From positions 1-41,052 of the forward strand of contig JADZCJ010000013.1 of NCBI GenBank assembly GCA_020851635.1: a stretch of 41,052 bases of DNA, in the 5' to 3' direction. The first letter of the stretch is position 1; every line of letters starts with the position of its first letter. The position numbers and the translations under genes were made by a program. Shown here piece by piece: positions 15,946 through 24,840 of the stretch. The notes beneath the pieces are model-generated. The model searched no databases and was not told where the DNA came from. It was given only the letters and a program-made list of their open reading frames with translations. This DNA comes from Anaerolineae bacterium. GTDB taxonomy: Bacteria > Chloroflexota > Anaerolineae > UBA4142 > SHND01.

Positions 15946-16763
15946 GCGATCTCATTTCGAGCCGCGCAAACCCACTGATCAAAGAGTTGCGCGCACTGCA
16001 GCAGAAAAAGTATCGTGAACAGCGCGGCGAATTTCTGGTCTATGGGATTCAACCTGTGCTGCAGGCGATTCAGAGCGGCGCGCCTCTGCGGATGCTCGTG
16101 ACCGCGCCGGATATCTTGACGAGCAAGACCGCGCGGCAAATCGTGCGACAGCAAGAGCGCGCCGGGACGCGCGTGGTGCAGGTCTCGCGCGAGGCGCTGG
16201 AGGCGGTGACCGGGGGTGAACATGCGACTGGACTGGCGGCAGTGGTCAAGATCGTGCCGCGCACGCTCGACGAATTGCGAGTGGACGACGCGGCAGTTTT
16301 CGTGGCGCTCGATCAGGTCAGCAATGCCGGAAATCTCGGGGCGATCCTGCGGACCGCGGACGCGGTGGGGACACGCGGGGTGATTATGAGCGGCGCGGCG
16401 ACGGACGCCTATGCGCCAGCCGCGGTGACTGCGAGCCGCGGCGCGATTTTTTCTGTGCCCCTCGTCCGCGTCGAGACCATCGGCGAGGTCCTGGGGTGGA
16501 GTCGGGCACATGCGGTGCAAATTGTGACTACCTCTGACCGCGCCCCAACGCCGGTCTGGGATGCCGAATTGACGCGCCCGCTGCTGCTTGTTTTTGGAAA
16601 TGAAGGCGAGGGGCTGGACGCCGAGATAGTGGCGCAGGGGCGCGCGGTGCGAATCCCGATGGCGGGGGCGGTTGATTCGTTGAATCTCGCCGTCGCGGCG
16701 GGTGTGTTATTATATGAATGTGCGCGCAGACAGCACAGCAGCGACGCTCAAAATCAGACGTGA
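15942..16763 (+). CDS. TrmH/SpoU family RNA 2'-O-methyltransferase
   Basis: The 273-residue SPOUT enzyme methylates a ribose 2'-OH in rRNA or tRNA using S-adenosylmethionine. An N-terminal substrate-binding domain (ISSRANPLIKELRALQQKKYR; EFLVYGIQPV) is followed by the knotted catalytic domain from about residue 120. All three SpoU motifs are visible: motif 1 NAGNLGAILRTADA, motif 2 LVFGNEGEGL and motif 3 IPMAGAVDSLNLAVAAGVLLYE. This layout resembles 23S rRNA G2251-type enzymes and their TsnR relatives, but the exact target cannot be set. The start ATG overlaps the stop of the GT39-like gene (ATGA), and the M32 gene follows after 10 bases. Confidence 0.92.
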   Translation: MSDLISSRANPLIKELRALQQKKYREQRGEFLVYGIQPVLQAIQSGAPLRMLVTAPDILTSKTARQIVRQQERAGTRVVQVSREALEAVTGGEHATGLAAVVKIVPRTLDELRVDDAAVFVALDQVSNAGNLGAILRTADAVGTRGVIMSGAATDAYAPAAVTASRGAIFSVPLVRVETIGEVLGWSRAHAVQIVTTSDRAPTPVWDAELTRPLLLVFGNEGEGLDAEIVAQGRAVRIPMAGAVDSLNLAVAAGVLLYECARRQHSSDAQNQT

Positions 16764-16773
16764 CGTTCTTTCC

Positions 16774-18288
16774 ATGACCATGAGTGAATCTCTAGACGAA
16801 CTCAAGACATTGCTTGCCCAAGTGGACGATCTGGGCAAAGCGGCAGCGGTCCTTTCATGGGACCAGCAGTCATACATGCCGCCCGGCGGCGCGCCCGCGC
16901 GCGCCAGTCAGCTTGCAACCCTATCGCGGCTGTCACATGAGCAATTTACCGACGAACGCGTAGGGCGGCTGTTGGACGATCTCGCGTACGAGACGCGCGA
17001 TTTGCCCTATGACGATGATACCGCGTCGCTGGCGCGAGTGGTCAAACGCGACTATGAAAAAGCAATACGACTGCCCTCGGCCTTTGTCGCCGAGTTGGCG
17101 GAAGCGAGCGGGCTGGGCACAACAGCATGGGCGCGCGCGCGCAGTGAAAACAACTGGGCGGGTTTCCAAGACCATCTCAAGCGGATGATCGAATTGAAAC
17201 AGCGCGAAGCGGAATACATTGGCTATCAAGACAGGGTCTATGACGCGCTGCTGGACAGTTATGAACCTGACATGAAAACGTCGCAGGTTGCCGAGATTTT
17301 CCAAGGCGTGCGGCGCGAACTCGTGCCGCTGGTGCGCGCGATCGTCGAAAACGCGGACCGCGTGGACGATGCGGCGCTTTATCGTTCGTATGATCCCGAG
17401 GGACAGTGGGCTTTGGCGCAACAAGCATTGTCCGCCATCGGTTATGATTTCGAGCGCGGGCGCATGGACAGGGCGCCTCACCCGTTTTGCACGTCGTTCT
17501 CGAATCATGATGTGCGCGTGACCAATCGCATCTTGCCCAATTTTTTCAATTCTGCGTTTTATGGCGCGCTCCACGAAGGCGGACATGCATTGTACGAGCT
17601 TGGGTCGCCCGACCGATTCGAGCGGACGGGGCTGGGCGGCGGGACTTCGCTGAGCGTGCATGAATCGCAGTCGCGCATGTGGGAGAATCTGGTCGGGCGT
17701 TCGCGCCCGTTCTGGCAATACTTTTTTCCCAAATTTCGCAAGGCGTTTCGCAAAAATTCGGCGGATATGGATGCGGAAAAAATGTATCGCGCCGTCAGCG
17801 CCGTCAAACCCTCATTTATTCGCGTCGAAGCGGACGAGGTGACGTACTCGCTGCACGTGATGCTGCGTTTTGAAGCCGAAAACCTGATGCTCGAAAACAA
17901 GTTGAATGTTTCGGATTTGCCGTCGTGGTGGGACGAAGCCATGTCGTCGTATCTGGGTGTGACGCCGCCCGATGTGGCGCACGGCGCGCTGCAGGATGTG
18001 CATTGGTCAATGGGGCTTTATGGTTATTTCCCGACATACTCGCTGGGGACGATTCTTTCGGCACAGCTGTTTGAAAAGGCGCGCGAGACGCTTGCCGATA
18101 TGGACGAGCAATTTGCGCGCGGTGAGTTTACGCCGCTCCGCGAATGGCTGACGGACAATATTTATCGGCACGCCCGCAAATTCACGTTGAATGAATTGGC
18201 GGTGCGGATTACCGGCGAGCCGCTGCAGACACGGTCGTATATTGCGTATTTGAAGCAAAAGTATACCGAGCTATATGGATTGACGTGA
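16774..18288 (+). CDS. M32 family metallocarboxypeptidase (carboxypeptidase Taq type)
   Basis: The enzyme removes C-terminal residues from peptides in the cytoplasm. Its 504 residues match the usual M32 length of about 500. The N-terminal region has AAVLSWDQQSYMPPGGAPARASQ, characteristic of the family. The zinc motif HEGGHALYELG lies near residue 267, with the third ligand region HESQSRMWENLVGRS about 30 residues later. The C-terminal part has VTYSLHVMLRFEAE and DVHWSMGLYGYFPTYSLGTI, also family hallmarks. ATG 16774 (MTMSESL) is preferred; an ATG two codons later is nearly as good, and an upstream in-frame ATG at 16702 lies inside the methyltransferase gene. Confidence 0.95.
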   Translation: MTMSESLDELKTLLAQVDDLGKAAAVLSWDQQSYMPPGGAPARASQLATLSRLSHEQFTDERVGRLLDDLAYETRDLPYDDDTASLARVVKRDYEKAIRLPSAFVAELAEASGLGTTAWARARSENNWAGFQDHLKRMIELKQREAEYIGYQDRVYDALLDSYEPDMKTSQVAEIFQGVRRELVPLVRAIVENADRVDDAALYRSYDPEGQWALAQQALSAIGYDFERGRMDRAPHPFCTSFSNHDVRVTNRILPNFFNSAFYGALHEGGHALYELGSPDRFERTGLGGGTSLSVHESQSRMWENLVGRSRPFWQYFFPKFRKAFRKNSADMDAEKMYRAVSAVKPSFIRVEADEVTYSLHVMLRFEAENLMLENKLNVSDLPSWWDEAMSSYLGVTPPDVAHGALQDVHWSMGLYGYFPTYSLGTILSAQLFEKARETLADMDEQFARGEFTPLREWLTDNIYRHARKFTLNELAVRITGEPLQTRSYIAYLKQKYTELYGLT

Positions 18289-18296
18289 GCTGACAG

Positions 18297-18319
18297 CTGA
18301 AATTAGCTGGCAATTTCAG
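18297..18319 (+). terminator. Possible weak terminator or stem-loop after the M32 gene
   Basis: CTGAAATT (18297-18304) pairs perfectly with AATTTCAG (18312-18319) around a seven-base loop, nine bases after the stop codon. Only a short T-poor tail follows, so termination strength is doubtful. Confidence 0.35.
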
Positions 18320-18354
18320 ATTTGACGGATGTGCGTCACGATTTTGCCCCGTAA

Positions 18355-18422
18355 GGAACGAACGCCGTTTCGTTCCCTGTCCGGCGCGCGGCGACGAGCG
18401 TGCTGGAAACGCCGTTTCGTTC
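18355..18422 (+). repeat. Direct repeat with embedded hairpins
   Basis: The 15-mer AACGCCGTTTCGTTC occurs at 18361-18375 and again at 18408-18422. The first copy forms the hairpin GGAACGAA/TTCGTTCC (18355-18362 with 18369-18376). The second forms a short hairpin GAAAC/GTTTC. The pair lies in the gap between the M32 and RsmI genes. It could be a small intergenic repeat element or a paired protein-binding site. Confidence 0.6.
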
Positions 18423-18520
18423 TCTTGACCAAAAATATGACGCATACCAGATTTGACAGGGCGATTGACAGATTGATTGCCTCGACTTGCTCGAAATAGA
18501 CCGTGTCAAAAAGGATAGCT

Positions 18521-19384
18521 GTGTCTTTACTGTATTTGGTCGGAACGCCGATCGGGAACCTGGAAGACATTTCACCGCGCGCGCTGGAAACGCTGCGCGG
18601 TGTTTCATTGATCGCGGCAGAAGACACGCGGACGGCAAAACAGTTGTTGAACCATTTCGGGATTCACACACCCGTCACGTCCTTTTTCGAACACAGCAAG
18701 AGCTCCAAGATCGAACAGATCCTCGCCGTTTTGGACGAGAACGACGTCGCGGTGGTTTCGGAGGCGGGGATGCCGGGCATCAATGATCCGGGCTATGAGC
18801 TGGTGAGTCGGGCGATTGCGGCGGGGCATCGCGTCTCTCCCATTCCCGGACCGAGCGCGGTGTTGACGGCGCTGGTCGCGTCCGGGATTTCCGCCAACGC
18901 GTTCTACTATGTCGGTTTTCTGCCGCGCGAACCTCAAGCGCGGCGCAAGTTTCTAAGAGAACTGGTGGACGAGCCCGACACGCTGGTAATGTTTGAAACG
19001 CCGCACCGGTTGAACGCCGCGCTGGCAGATATGGAAGTGATTTTTGGGGCAGAGCGCGAGATTTGTGCGGCGCGCGAATTGACCAAGCTTTTCCAAGAGT
19101 TCCAGCGAGGGACGCTGGCAGAGGTGCGGGCGCATTTTCTGGCGCACGAACCGCGCGGCGAATTTACGTTGGTCGTGCAAGGACGCGGGGCGAGAACAAG
19201 GCGCGGACAAGCCAAAGAAATCGAGTGGAATGAGGCGCGCGTGCGCGCCGAATTTGCAAAACTTGCCCGGAACAATCTGCCGCGTTCCGAGGCGGTAAAG
19301 CAAATTGCCCGCGCGTCGGGTTGGGACCGCCGGCGGGTGTATCGGCTGACGCTGGCAGTCCGGGGAAACCAAGAGCCCGAGTGA
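18521..19384 (+). CDS. rsmI: 16S rRNA (cytidine1402-2'-O)-methyltransferase
   Basis: RsmI methylates the ribose of C1402 in the decoding centre of 16S rRNA using S-adenosylmethionine. The 287-residue product starts with SLLYLVGTPIGNLEDISPRA, the hallmark of the family. It continues with LIAAEDTRTAKQLLNHFGI, VAVVSEAGMPGINDPG, IPGPSAVLTALVASG and FYYVGFLPR, then FETPHRL and the RELTKLFQEFQRG segment, all in normal order. The C-terminal helical domain is present (EAVKQIARASGWDRRRVY). GTG 18521 is chosen because AAGGA sits seven bases upstream and the conserved N-terminus begins there. A GTG at 18503 in the same frame would place that site inside the gene. Confidence 0.95.
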   Translation: MSLLYLVGTPIGNLEDISPRALETLRGVSLIAAEDTRTAKQLLNHFGIHTPVTSFFEHSKSSKIEQILAVLDENDVAVVSEAGMPGINDPGYELVSRAIAAGHRVSPIPGPSAVLTALVASGISANAFYYVGFLPREPQARRKFLRELVDEPDTLVMFETPHRLNAALADMEVIFGAEREICAARELTKLFQEFQRGTLAEVRAHFLAHEPRGEFTLVVQGRGARTRRGQAKEIEWNEARVRAEFAKLARNNLPRSEAVKQIARASGWDRRRVYRLTLAVRGNQEPE

Positions 19385-19415
19385 CGCGGTTTTTGTTTCT
19401 CTCGCTCAAATTGTT

Positions 19416-19444
19416 TTGACCCGCGTTTTGCGGCGTGTTATACT
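19416..19444 (+). promoter_or_regulatory. Sigma-70 type promoter of the CBS/cysteine synthase gene
   Basis: TTGACC (19416-19421), a 17-base spacer and TATACT (19439-19444) match five of six consensus positions each. The predicted start is near 19451, giving a leader of about 34 bases without a Shine-Dalgarno sequence. Confidence 0.75.
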
Positions 19445-19484
19445 TTTTCCCAATTCGCGACGAACGACACAGGCATCTTGATCT

Positions 19485-20906
19485 ATGGAACCGATGATAT
19501 TTGCAGAGGACTCGCTCCGAGTCTATGACGATGTTGTACAAGCTATCGGAAAAACGCCGCTGGTGCGATTGAACAAGGTGACGCGCGGCGTGCGCGCAAA
19601 AGTGTACGCCAAGCTGGAATTTATGAATCCCGGCGGGTCGGTCAAGGACCGCATCGGGCTGGGCATGATCGAACGCGCCGAGCGTGAGGGGACCATCAAA
19701 CCCGGCGGCACGATTGTCGAAGGGACGAGCGGCAACACGGGGGTGGGACTTGCGATTGCCGCCGCCATCAAGGGCTACAAATGTATTTTTGTCATGCCCG
19801 ACAAGATGAGCGAAGAGAAAATTCGACTTTTGCGCGCGTTCGGCGCGCGGGTGGTGATCACGCCGACCGCCGTCGAACCGGAAGACCCGCGCTCGTACTA
19901 TTCGGTCTCGAAACGTCTCTCGGAGGAGACTCCGAATGCGATGCTGGCGGGACAATATTGGAATCCGGCGAATCCCGAAGCGCACTATTTGACGACGGGT
20001 CCCGAAATCTGGAAGCAGACGCATGGCAAGATTGATATGCTGGTCTGCGGGATGGGAACGGGCGGCACGATTACGGGCACCGCCAAATATCTCAAAGAAA
20101 AGAATCCGAATATACAGGTCATCGGCGTTGATCCCATCGGCTCGCTGTTGTATGCGACGTTCAAAGCGGGGGGCAAGCTTCCCGAAGGCGCATTCCCCAA
20201 GGTGTACAAGATCGAGGGGATTGGCGAGGATTTTCTGCCGACCGCGCTCGACCTGAACTATGTGGACGATGTGGTGCAGGCGGGAGACCGAGAATCGTTC
20301 TTGATGACGCGGCGGTTGGTGCGCGAGGAGGGTCTGTTCTGCGGCGGGTCGTCCGGTTCGGCGGTCTATGGTGCGTTGCAGGCAGCCAAGACGCTGGACG
20401 CCGACAAGACAGTGGTGGTTATTTTGCCCGACTCGGGTTCGCGATACTTGTCCAAAGTGTTTAACGACGATTGGATGCGCGAGTCCGGCTTTTTGGATTA
20501 TCCGCTCGCGGAGGGGCGTGTCGAGGACATTATGGCGCACAAGCAGATGGAGATTATCACGCTGCGAAAAGCTGACCTCAAGACTGAGGTAGTCAAGCGC
20601 ATGAGGCAATACAATATCTCGCAGCTCCCCGTGGTCGAACAAGATGGGCGTTATGTCGGGATGGTGACAGAGCTCGATTTGCTCAACCATTTGCTGTCAT
20701 CAGACCACAAGCACGACGCAGATGAATCCATCCAGGACATTATTGACCGCGAATCGGCTGAAGTGATAGGTCCCGAAACCTCACTGGCGGTGCTCTCGGA
20801 GGTGTTCCGGCACGGCAAAGTGGCGGTTGTCTGTCAAGATGACAAGGTGACGGGGATTGTGAGCAAGATTGACTTGATCGAGTATCTCGCGGGGCGGGTG
20901 CAGTAA
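19485..20906 (+). CDS. Cystathionine beta-synthase/cysteine synthase with two CBS domains
   Basis: This PLP-dependent fold-type II enzyme condenses an activated serine with homocysteine or sulfide. Residues 15-330 form the catalytic core. It has GKTPLVRLNKV, the PLP lysine in NPGGSVKDRIG, the substrate loop EGTSGNTGVGLA, and the phosphate-binding loop GTGGTITGTAKYL. SSGSAV near the end of the core is the Ser that contacts the PLP pyridine. A pair of CBS domains follows at about 345-473 (VEDIMAHKQMEIITL; ISQLPVVEQDGRYVGMVTE), probably regulated by an adenosyl ligand as in animal CBS. The N-terminal heme domain of the animal enzyme is absent. At 473 residues it fits bacterial CBS. The next gene starts five bases after its stop. 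Confidence 0.92.
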   Translation: MEPMIFAEDSLRVYDDVVQAIGKTPLVRLNKVTRGVRAKVYAKLEFMNPGGSVKDRIGLGMIERAEREGTIKPGGTIVEGTSGNTGVGLAIAAAIKGYKCIFVMPDKMSEEKIRLLRAFGARVVITPTAVEPEDPRSYYSVSKRLSEETPNAMLAGQYWNPANPEAHYLTTGPEIWKQTHGKIDMLVCGMGTGGTITGTAKYLKEKNPNIQVIGVDPIGSLLYATFKAGGKLPEGAFPKVYKIEGIGEDFLPTALDLNYVDDVVQAGDRESFLMTRRLVREEGLFCGGSSGSAVYGALQAAKTLDADKTVVVILPDSGSRYLSKVFNDDWMRESGFLDYPLAEGRVEDIMAHKQMEIITLRKADLKTEVVKRMRQYNISQLPVVEQDGRYVGMVTELDLLNHLLSSDHKHDADESIQDIIDRESAEVIGPETSLAVLSEVFRHGKVAVVCQDDKVTGIVSKIDLIEYLAGRVQ

Positions 20907-20911
20907 CAGAT

Positions 20912-21757
20912 ATGCCCACGGACAAGATTTTGGAATGTTTCCCGAACGCCGGGGCAGACCACGCGCTGCGCGGGTTGTATTTGTCGCATAACGTTGGGGA
21001 GTTGGCGCGCTCCCGGCGGACGCCCTTTATTTACGCGAACTTTGTAACGAGTCTTGACGGGCGCATTGCGATCAAACGCCCGCAGGGCAAGGGCATGATG
21101 GTCCCCGGAAACACGGCGAATGATCGTGACTGGCGATTGTATCAAGAGTTGGCGTCGCAGGCAGACCTCTTTTTGAGCACGGGGCGATATTTGCGTGATT
21201 GGGCGGCGGGCAAGGCACAAGAGATATTGCAGACGGACGATCCAAGATTCGCAGACTTGCGCGAGTGGCGCGTTGCCCGTGGCTTGAAAGCACAGCCCGA
21301 CATTGCGATCATCAGCGCCAGTCTGGATTTTCCTCTGCCCGCCTTGCTGACGGCGAACGGGCGCGAGGTCGTATTTTTTACAGCCGCCGAGCCGGACCCC
21401 AAGCGCGTGCGCGAGCTCGAGGCAAAAGCGGGACCTGTGATTCCGGCGGGACAAGAGCGCGTCAGCGGCGTTCTACTCCAACAACGAATTCAAGAATTGG
21501 GCTATCATACGGTATATTCGGGCGCGGGCCCGCGGGTGCTGCACTTGTTGTTGGAAGGTGGTGTGCTGGACCGGTTGTATCTGACGTATGTAAATCGGAT
21601 CCTGGGCGGGGAAGAGTTTGATTCCATCGCCAAGGGACCGCTCCTCAAGCCCGCCGCGGATTTCAATCTGAATACTTTATATTTTGACCCGCAAGGGGTG
21701 GATGGGCTGGGGCAGTTGTTTGCGAGTTACAATCGTATAGCGCCGGACGTGAAATGA
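20912..21757 (+). CDS. RibD C-terminal/dihydrofolate-reductase-like reductase
   Basis: The 281-residue protein has the RibD-C fold, whose members reduce a pyrimidine riboside in riboflavin synthesis or related substrates with NADPH. The signature FIYANFVTSLDGRIAI near residue 40 matches the RibD-C opening. A DRDWRLYQELASQADLFLSTGRYLRD segment follows. AIISASLDFPLP matches the cofactor-domain strand, and the C-terminal YSGAGPRVLHLLLEGGVLDRLYLTYVNRILGG matches the closing part. No deaminase domain is attached. The gene begins five bases after the CBS gene, so the two are probably co-transcribed. Whether it serves riboflavin synthesis or another pathway is open. Confidence 0.85.
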   Translation: MPTDKILECFPNAGADHALRGLYLSHNVGELARSRRTPFIYANFVTSLDGRIAIKRPQGKGMMVPGNTANDRDWRLYQELASQADLFLSTGRYLRDWAAGKAQEILQTDDPRFADLREWRVARGLKAQPDIAIISASLDFPLPALLTANGREVVFFTAAEPDPKRVRELEAKAGPVIPAGQERVSGVLLQQRIQELGYHTVYSGAGPRVLHLLLEGGVLDRLYLTYVNRILGGEEFDSIAKGPLLKPAADFNLNTLYFDPQGVDGLGQLFASYNRIAPDVK

Positions 21758-21945
21758 AATCGAATTCGAATTCGACCCGGATCATTGAGGATTTTCGCGG
21801 TAAGACGCTTGTGCCACCTGCGCTGCTGCGCGCCATCACGAAACGTATTGTCGAGAATATTCATCTCGAAAAGGTTATCTTGTTCGGCTCGTATGCCTAT
21901 GGTGAGCCAACGCTGGACAGCAATAGAAATCCAAAATCTGTGTGA
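21754..21945 (+). pseudogene. Truncated MNT-type nucleotidyltransferase
   Basis: The 63-residue frame encodes the start of a minimal nucleotidyltransferase of the kind often paired with HEPN toxins. It includes LEKVILFGSYAYGEPTLDS, where GSxxxGxxxxxSD is the family signature. The signature breaks off before the first catalytic Asp pair (expected S-D-x-D); the frame instead reads NRNPKSV and stops. No partner toxin follows. Its start overlaps the reductase stop (ATGA at 21754) and its stop overlaps the helicase GTG start. I read it as a gene truncated when the downstream region was joined to it; translation may still be useful for coupling. Confidence 0.7.
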
Positions 21946-24233
21946 CTCCCACTCAATTCCTCACCGCGCTCAAGTCCGAAAAGCATTACGCCAACCAAAT
22001 TATTCATCTGGAACATATCGCCGCGCGCGCGGCGAAATTTGCGCGTCTGGAGACGCCGCTGCATCCCGCGCTGCAAGATGCGCTACGCGCGCAAAAGATT
22101 GACAAGTTCTTTTCTCATCAGGCGCACGCGATCAACGCGGCGCGCGACGGGAATGACGTGGTTGTGGCAACGAGCACCTCGTCGGGCAAGACGCTCTGCT
22201 ACAACATTCCTGTTTTGGAAGCGATTCTCGAAACGCCGCGGGCGCGGGCATTGTATCTGTTTCCGACCAAGGCGCTGGCACAGGACCAGCTGCGCTCTTT
22301 GAACGAACTGACGCACGCGCTGGAAACCAACAAGCAGATCGTTTTCGACACCTATGACGGCGACACCAAACGCGAGGACCGGACGAAACTGCGGCGGCGG
22401 GGCAATATTATTCTGACCAACCCCGACATGCTTTCAATGGGGATTTTGCCCAATCATTCGTTGTGGTCGGACTTTATTGCAAACCTGCGCTATATCGTAA
22501 TTGACGAGGCACATATCTATCGCGGCGTGTTTGGGTCGCAGGTGGCGTGCGTGCTGCGTCGTTTGCGCCGATTGTGCGAGTATTACAGCGCGAACCCCCA
22601 GTTTATCTTTTGTTCGGCAACGATCGCAAACCCGGGCGAGCACGTTCACCGCCTGTCGGGTCGCCGCGCTCACGTGATTGCCGAGGACGGCGCGCCGCGC
22701 GGACAGCGCGAGTTTGCATTGTGGAACCCGCCGTTTATTGACAAGACGCGCACGACGCGGCGCAGTCCCAATTCCGAAGCGGCATATCTTTTCTCGTCAC
22801 TGGTGCGTCAAAAGATGCGGAATATTACGTTCGTGCGGGCGCGCAAGCTCGCCGAGCTGGTGCTGCTCTATGCGCGCGACAATCTCAAACGGACCGACCC
22901 CGATCTGGTGGACAGGGTGAAATCCTATCGGGCGGGCTATCTTGCGGACGAACGGCGCTCGATCGAACGCGATTTGTTCGGCGGCAAATTATTGGGGGTG
23001 ACAGCGACAAATGCGCTCGAATTGGGCATTGATGTGGGGCATCTGGATGCGACGGTGGTGGTCGACTTTCCCGGCACCATCGCTTCGCTGTGGCAGCAGG
23101 TCGGACGTTCGGGGCGCGGGACGCGCGACGCGCTTTCCATTCTGGTGGGGATGGATGACCCGCTGAACCAGTTCTTTATGCGGCATCCCGAAGTGTTGTT
23201 TGCAAAACCTGTGGAACATGCGCTCATTTATCCGGACAACCCCTATATCCTCGAAAAGCATTTGCCGTGCGCGGCGTACGAGCTGCCTTTGACCAACGCC
23301 GACGAGGACTTGTTTGGACCGGGGTTTGTTCAAGCCATGATCCGGCTCGAACGGAACGGGACGCTCGAATATCGGAACGAGCAATGGTATTTCCACGGGT
23401 TGGGGTATCCCGCCGAAAAGGTCAATATTCGCTCCGTATCGGACCAGATCGTCTCGCTGGTGGATGTTTCCAGGAATTTCAAGACGATCGAAGAAATCGA
23501 AGCGACGACCGCGATGCAAAGATGTTACGAGGGCGCAATTTCTTTGCACCAGGGCGATTCGTATCTGGTCACCAAGTTGGACCTGGAGGCGGGCGCGGCG
23601 CATGTCAAACCCGTGGACGTGGACTATTACACCGAAGTGCGCGAGAACGGCGAGACGCGGATTTTGAAAACCCTGCGTCAACGTGAGGTGGGCGATACGA
23701 TTGCATATTACGGCGATGTGCGCGTGACCGAGCAGATTGTGGGTTTTCGTCGCAAGCGGCAGTTCACCGAAGAGGTGCTCGCAACGGTGGATTTGGATTA
23801 CCTGCCGCAGTTGTTTGACACAAAAGCGGTATGGTGGGACATTCCCGAGCCGTTGATTCGGACGATTTCGCGCCAAGGATGTGATCTGGCGGGGTCACTG
23901 CACGCGGCGGAACATGCCTGCATCGGTTTGCTGCCGTTGTTTGCCATGTGCGACCGCTGGGATATCGGTGGTCTTTCGATTGTGATTCATCCCGACACGG
24001 GCAAGCCGCAGATTTTTATCTATGACGGGTTTCCCGGGGGCATTGGGATTGCGGAAAAAGGGTATGCGCTATTGGAATCATTGTGGCGGGCGACATTGGA
24101 AACGATCGAACAATGCCCGTGCGAATTTGGCTGCCCGTCGTGCATCCAGTCGCCCAAATGCGGCAACAACAACGAGCCGCTGGACAAAAAAGGCGCGATG
24201 GTGTTGCTAAAGGGAGTGCTGGGGAAAGTGTAA
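21942..24233 (+). CDS. DEAD/DEAH-box helicase with DUF1998 domain (MrfA/YprA-like)
   Basis: The 763-residue protein is a superfamily 2 helicase of the MrfA type, a family linked to repair of mitomycin-like DNA damage in Bacillus. Visible motifs in order are the Q region FFSHQAHAINAA, motif I ATSTSSGKTLCYN near residue 80, motif Ia YLFPTKALAQDQ, motif II VIDEAHIYRG, motif III FCSATIANP, motif IV/V VTATNALELGIDVG and motif VI QQVGRSGRGTRD. The C-terminal DUF1998 part ends with the likely zinc-binding cluster CPCEFGCPSCIQSPKCGNNN. The GTG start at 21942 overlaps the stop of the truncated nucleotidyltransferase by four bases. The assignment is by family; a specific damage substrate here is inference. 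Confidence 0.92.
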   Translation: MTPTQFLTALKSEKHYANQIIHLEHIAARAAKFARLETPLHPALQDALRAQKIDKFFSHQAHAINAARDGNDVVVATSTSSGKTLCYNIPVLEAILETPRARALYLFPTKALAQDQLRSLNELTHALETNKQIVFDTYDGDTKREDRTKLRRRGNIILTNPDMLSMGILPNHSLWSDFIANLRYIVIDEAHIYRGVFGSQVACVLRRLRRLCEYYSANPQFIFCSATIANPGEHVHRLSGRRAHVIAEDGAPRGQREFALWNPPFIDKTRTTRRSPNSEAAYLFSSLVRQKMRNITFVRARKLAELVLLYARDNLKRTDPDLVDRVKSYRAGYLADERRSIERDLFGGKLLGVTATNALELGIDVGHLDATVVVDFPGTIASLWQQVGRSGRGTRDALSILVGMDDPLNQFFMRHPEVLFAKPVEHALIYPDNPYILEKHLPCAAYELPLTNADEDLFGPGFVQAMIRLERNGTLEYRNEQWYFHGLGYPAEKVNIRSVSDQIVSLVDVSRNFKTIEEIEATTAMQRCYEGAISLHQGDSYLVTKLDLEAGAAHVKPVDVDYYTEVRENGETRILKTLRQREVGDTIAYYGDVRVTEQIVGFRRKRQFTEEVLATVDLDYLPQLFDTKAVWWDIPEPLIRTISRQGCDLAGSLHAAEHACIGLLPLFAMCDRWDIGGLSIVIHPDTGKPQIFIYDGFPGGIGIAEKGYALLESLWRATLETIEQCPCEFGCPSCIQSPKCGNNNEPLDKKGAMVLLKGVLGKV

Positions 24234-24288
24234 AGAGTTGTTGTGGTTTTGTTTATTGAAAAGAGATTATTTCGACAAGAAGAGGGAA

Positions 24289-24711
24289 TTAGATGATGCC
24301 AAGTGCCGCCTGTCTGCCGATTTCGGCGATTTCCATGTCCTCTTGTTCGGGGAGACCGCTGATGGCGACCGCGCCGATGACCTCGCCTTCGATGACGATG
24401 GGCAAACCACCACCCCAGGTGGTGTAGCGCAGTTCGCCAAAATTGGTCATGGGGAACCCGCGTTCGGGGTTGCGCGCTCTTTGCCCCAGTTCGTATGAAG
24501 GGATGCGCTCGCGCGCGGCGGTGTATGCCTTGTTCATGGCGATTTGGACGGACGAATAGGGCGCGCTGTCCATACGCAGCAGGGCGATGAGCTCGCCGTG
24601 CGCGTCTGTGACGACGAGCACGCCGCCTTTGCCCCGCCTCTCACATTGGGCGCGCATGGCGTCAATGGCGCGTTGGGCATCCTGATGAGAAAGGGTGATG
24701 ATTTGCCGCAT
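24289..24711 (-). CDS. GlcG/HbpS-like (DUF336) protein
   Basis: This 140-residue protein belongs to the GlcG/HbpS family, small alpha/beta proteins found with glycolate genes or as heme-binding or heme-degrading proteins. Typical features are GVLVVTDAHGELIALLRMD, SVQIAMNKAYTAA, the Gly-rich TTWGGGLPIVIEGEVIGAVAISGL and the terminal helix EDMEIAEIGRQAA. There is no signal peptide. On the minus strand a good -10 hexamer TATAGT (24758-24753) lies upstream but without a matching -35 box. It is convergent with the helicase gene and separated from the secreted protein gene at 24841 by a terminator, so it appears to be a single-gene unit. The ligand is unknown. Confidence 0.85.
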   Translation of the reverse strand: MRQIITLSHQDAQRAIDAMRAQCERRGKGGVLVVTDAHGELIALLRMDSAPYSSVQIAMNKAYTAARERIPSYELGQRARNPERGFPMTNFGELRYTTWGGGLPIVIEGEVIGAVAISGLPEQEDMEIAEIGRQAALGII

Positions 24712-24794
24712 AATAGATTCGAGAGCACTTGAAAAGCGGGTCTTGTTTTTTCACTATATCACATGTGCCGAAATTGCGCGCATTCGGCAGACGA

Positions 24795-24834
24795 GAAAAA
24801 ACCGCCGTGAACGACCGTTCACGGCGGTTTTTTT
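24795..24834 (-). terminator. Strong terminator downstream of the first beta-propeller gene
   Basis: AACCGCCGTGAAC pairs perfectly with GTTCACGGCGGTT around the loop GACC, flanked by A and T runs on both sides, so it can work in both directions. It lies seven bases past the stop of the minus-strand gene at 24841 and ends the surface-glycan cluster. Confidence 0.92.
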
Positions 24835-24840
24835 GATGAC

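Noticed and set aside
19164-20690. 508-codon minus-strand frame opposite the CBS gene
   Set aside because: Arg/His-rich translation without motifs; the plus strand encodes a clear PLP enzyme with its own promoter.
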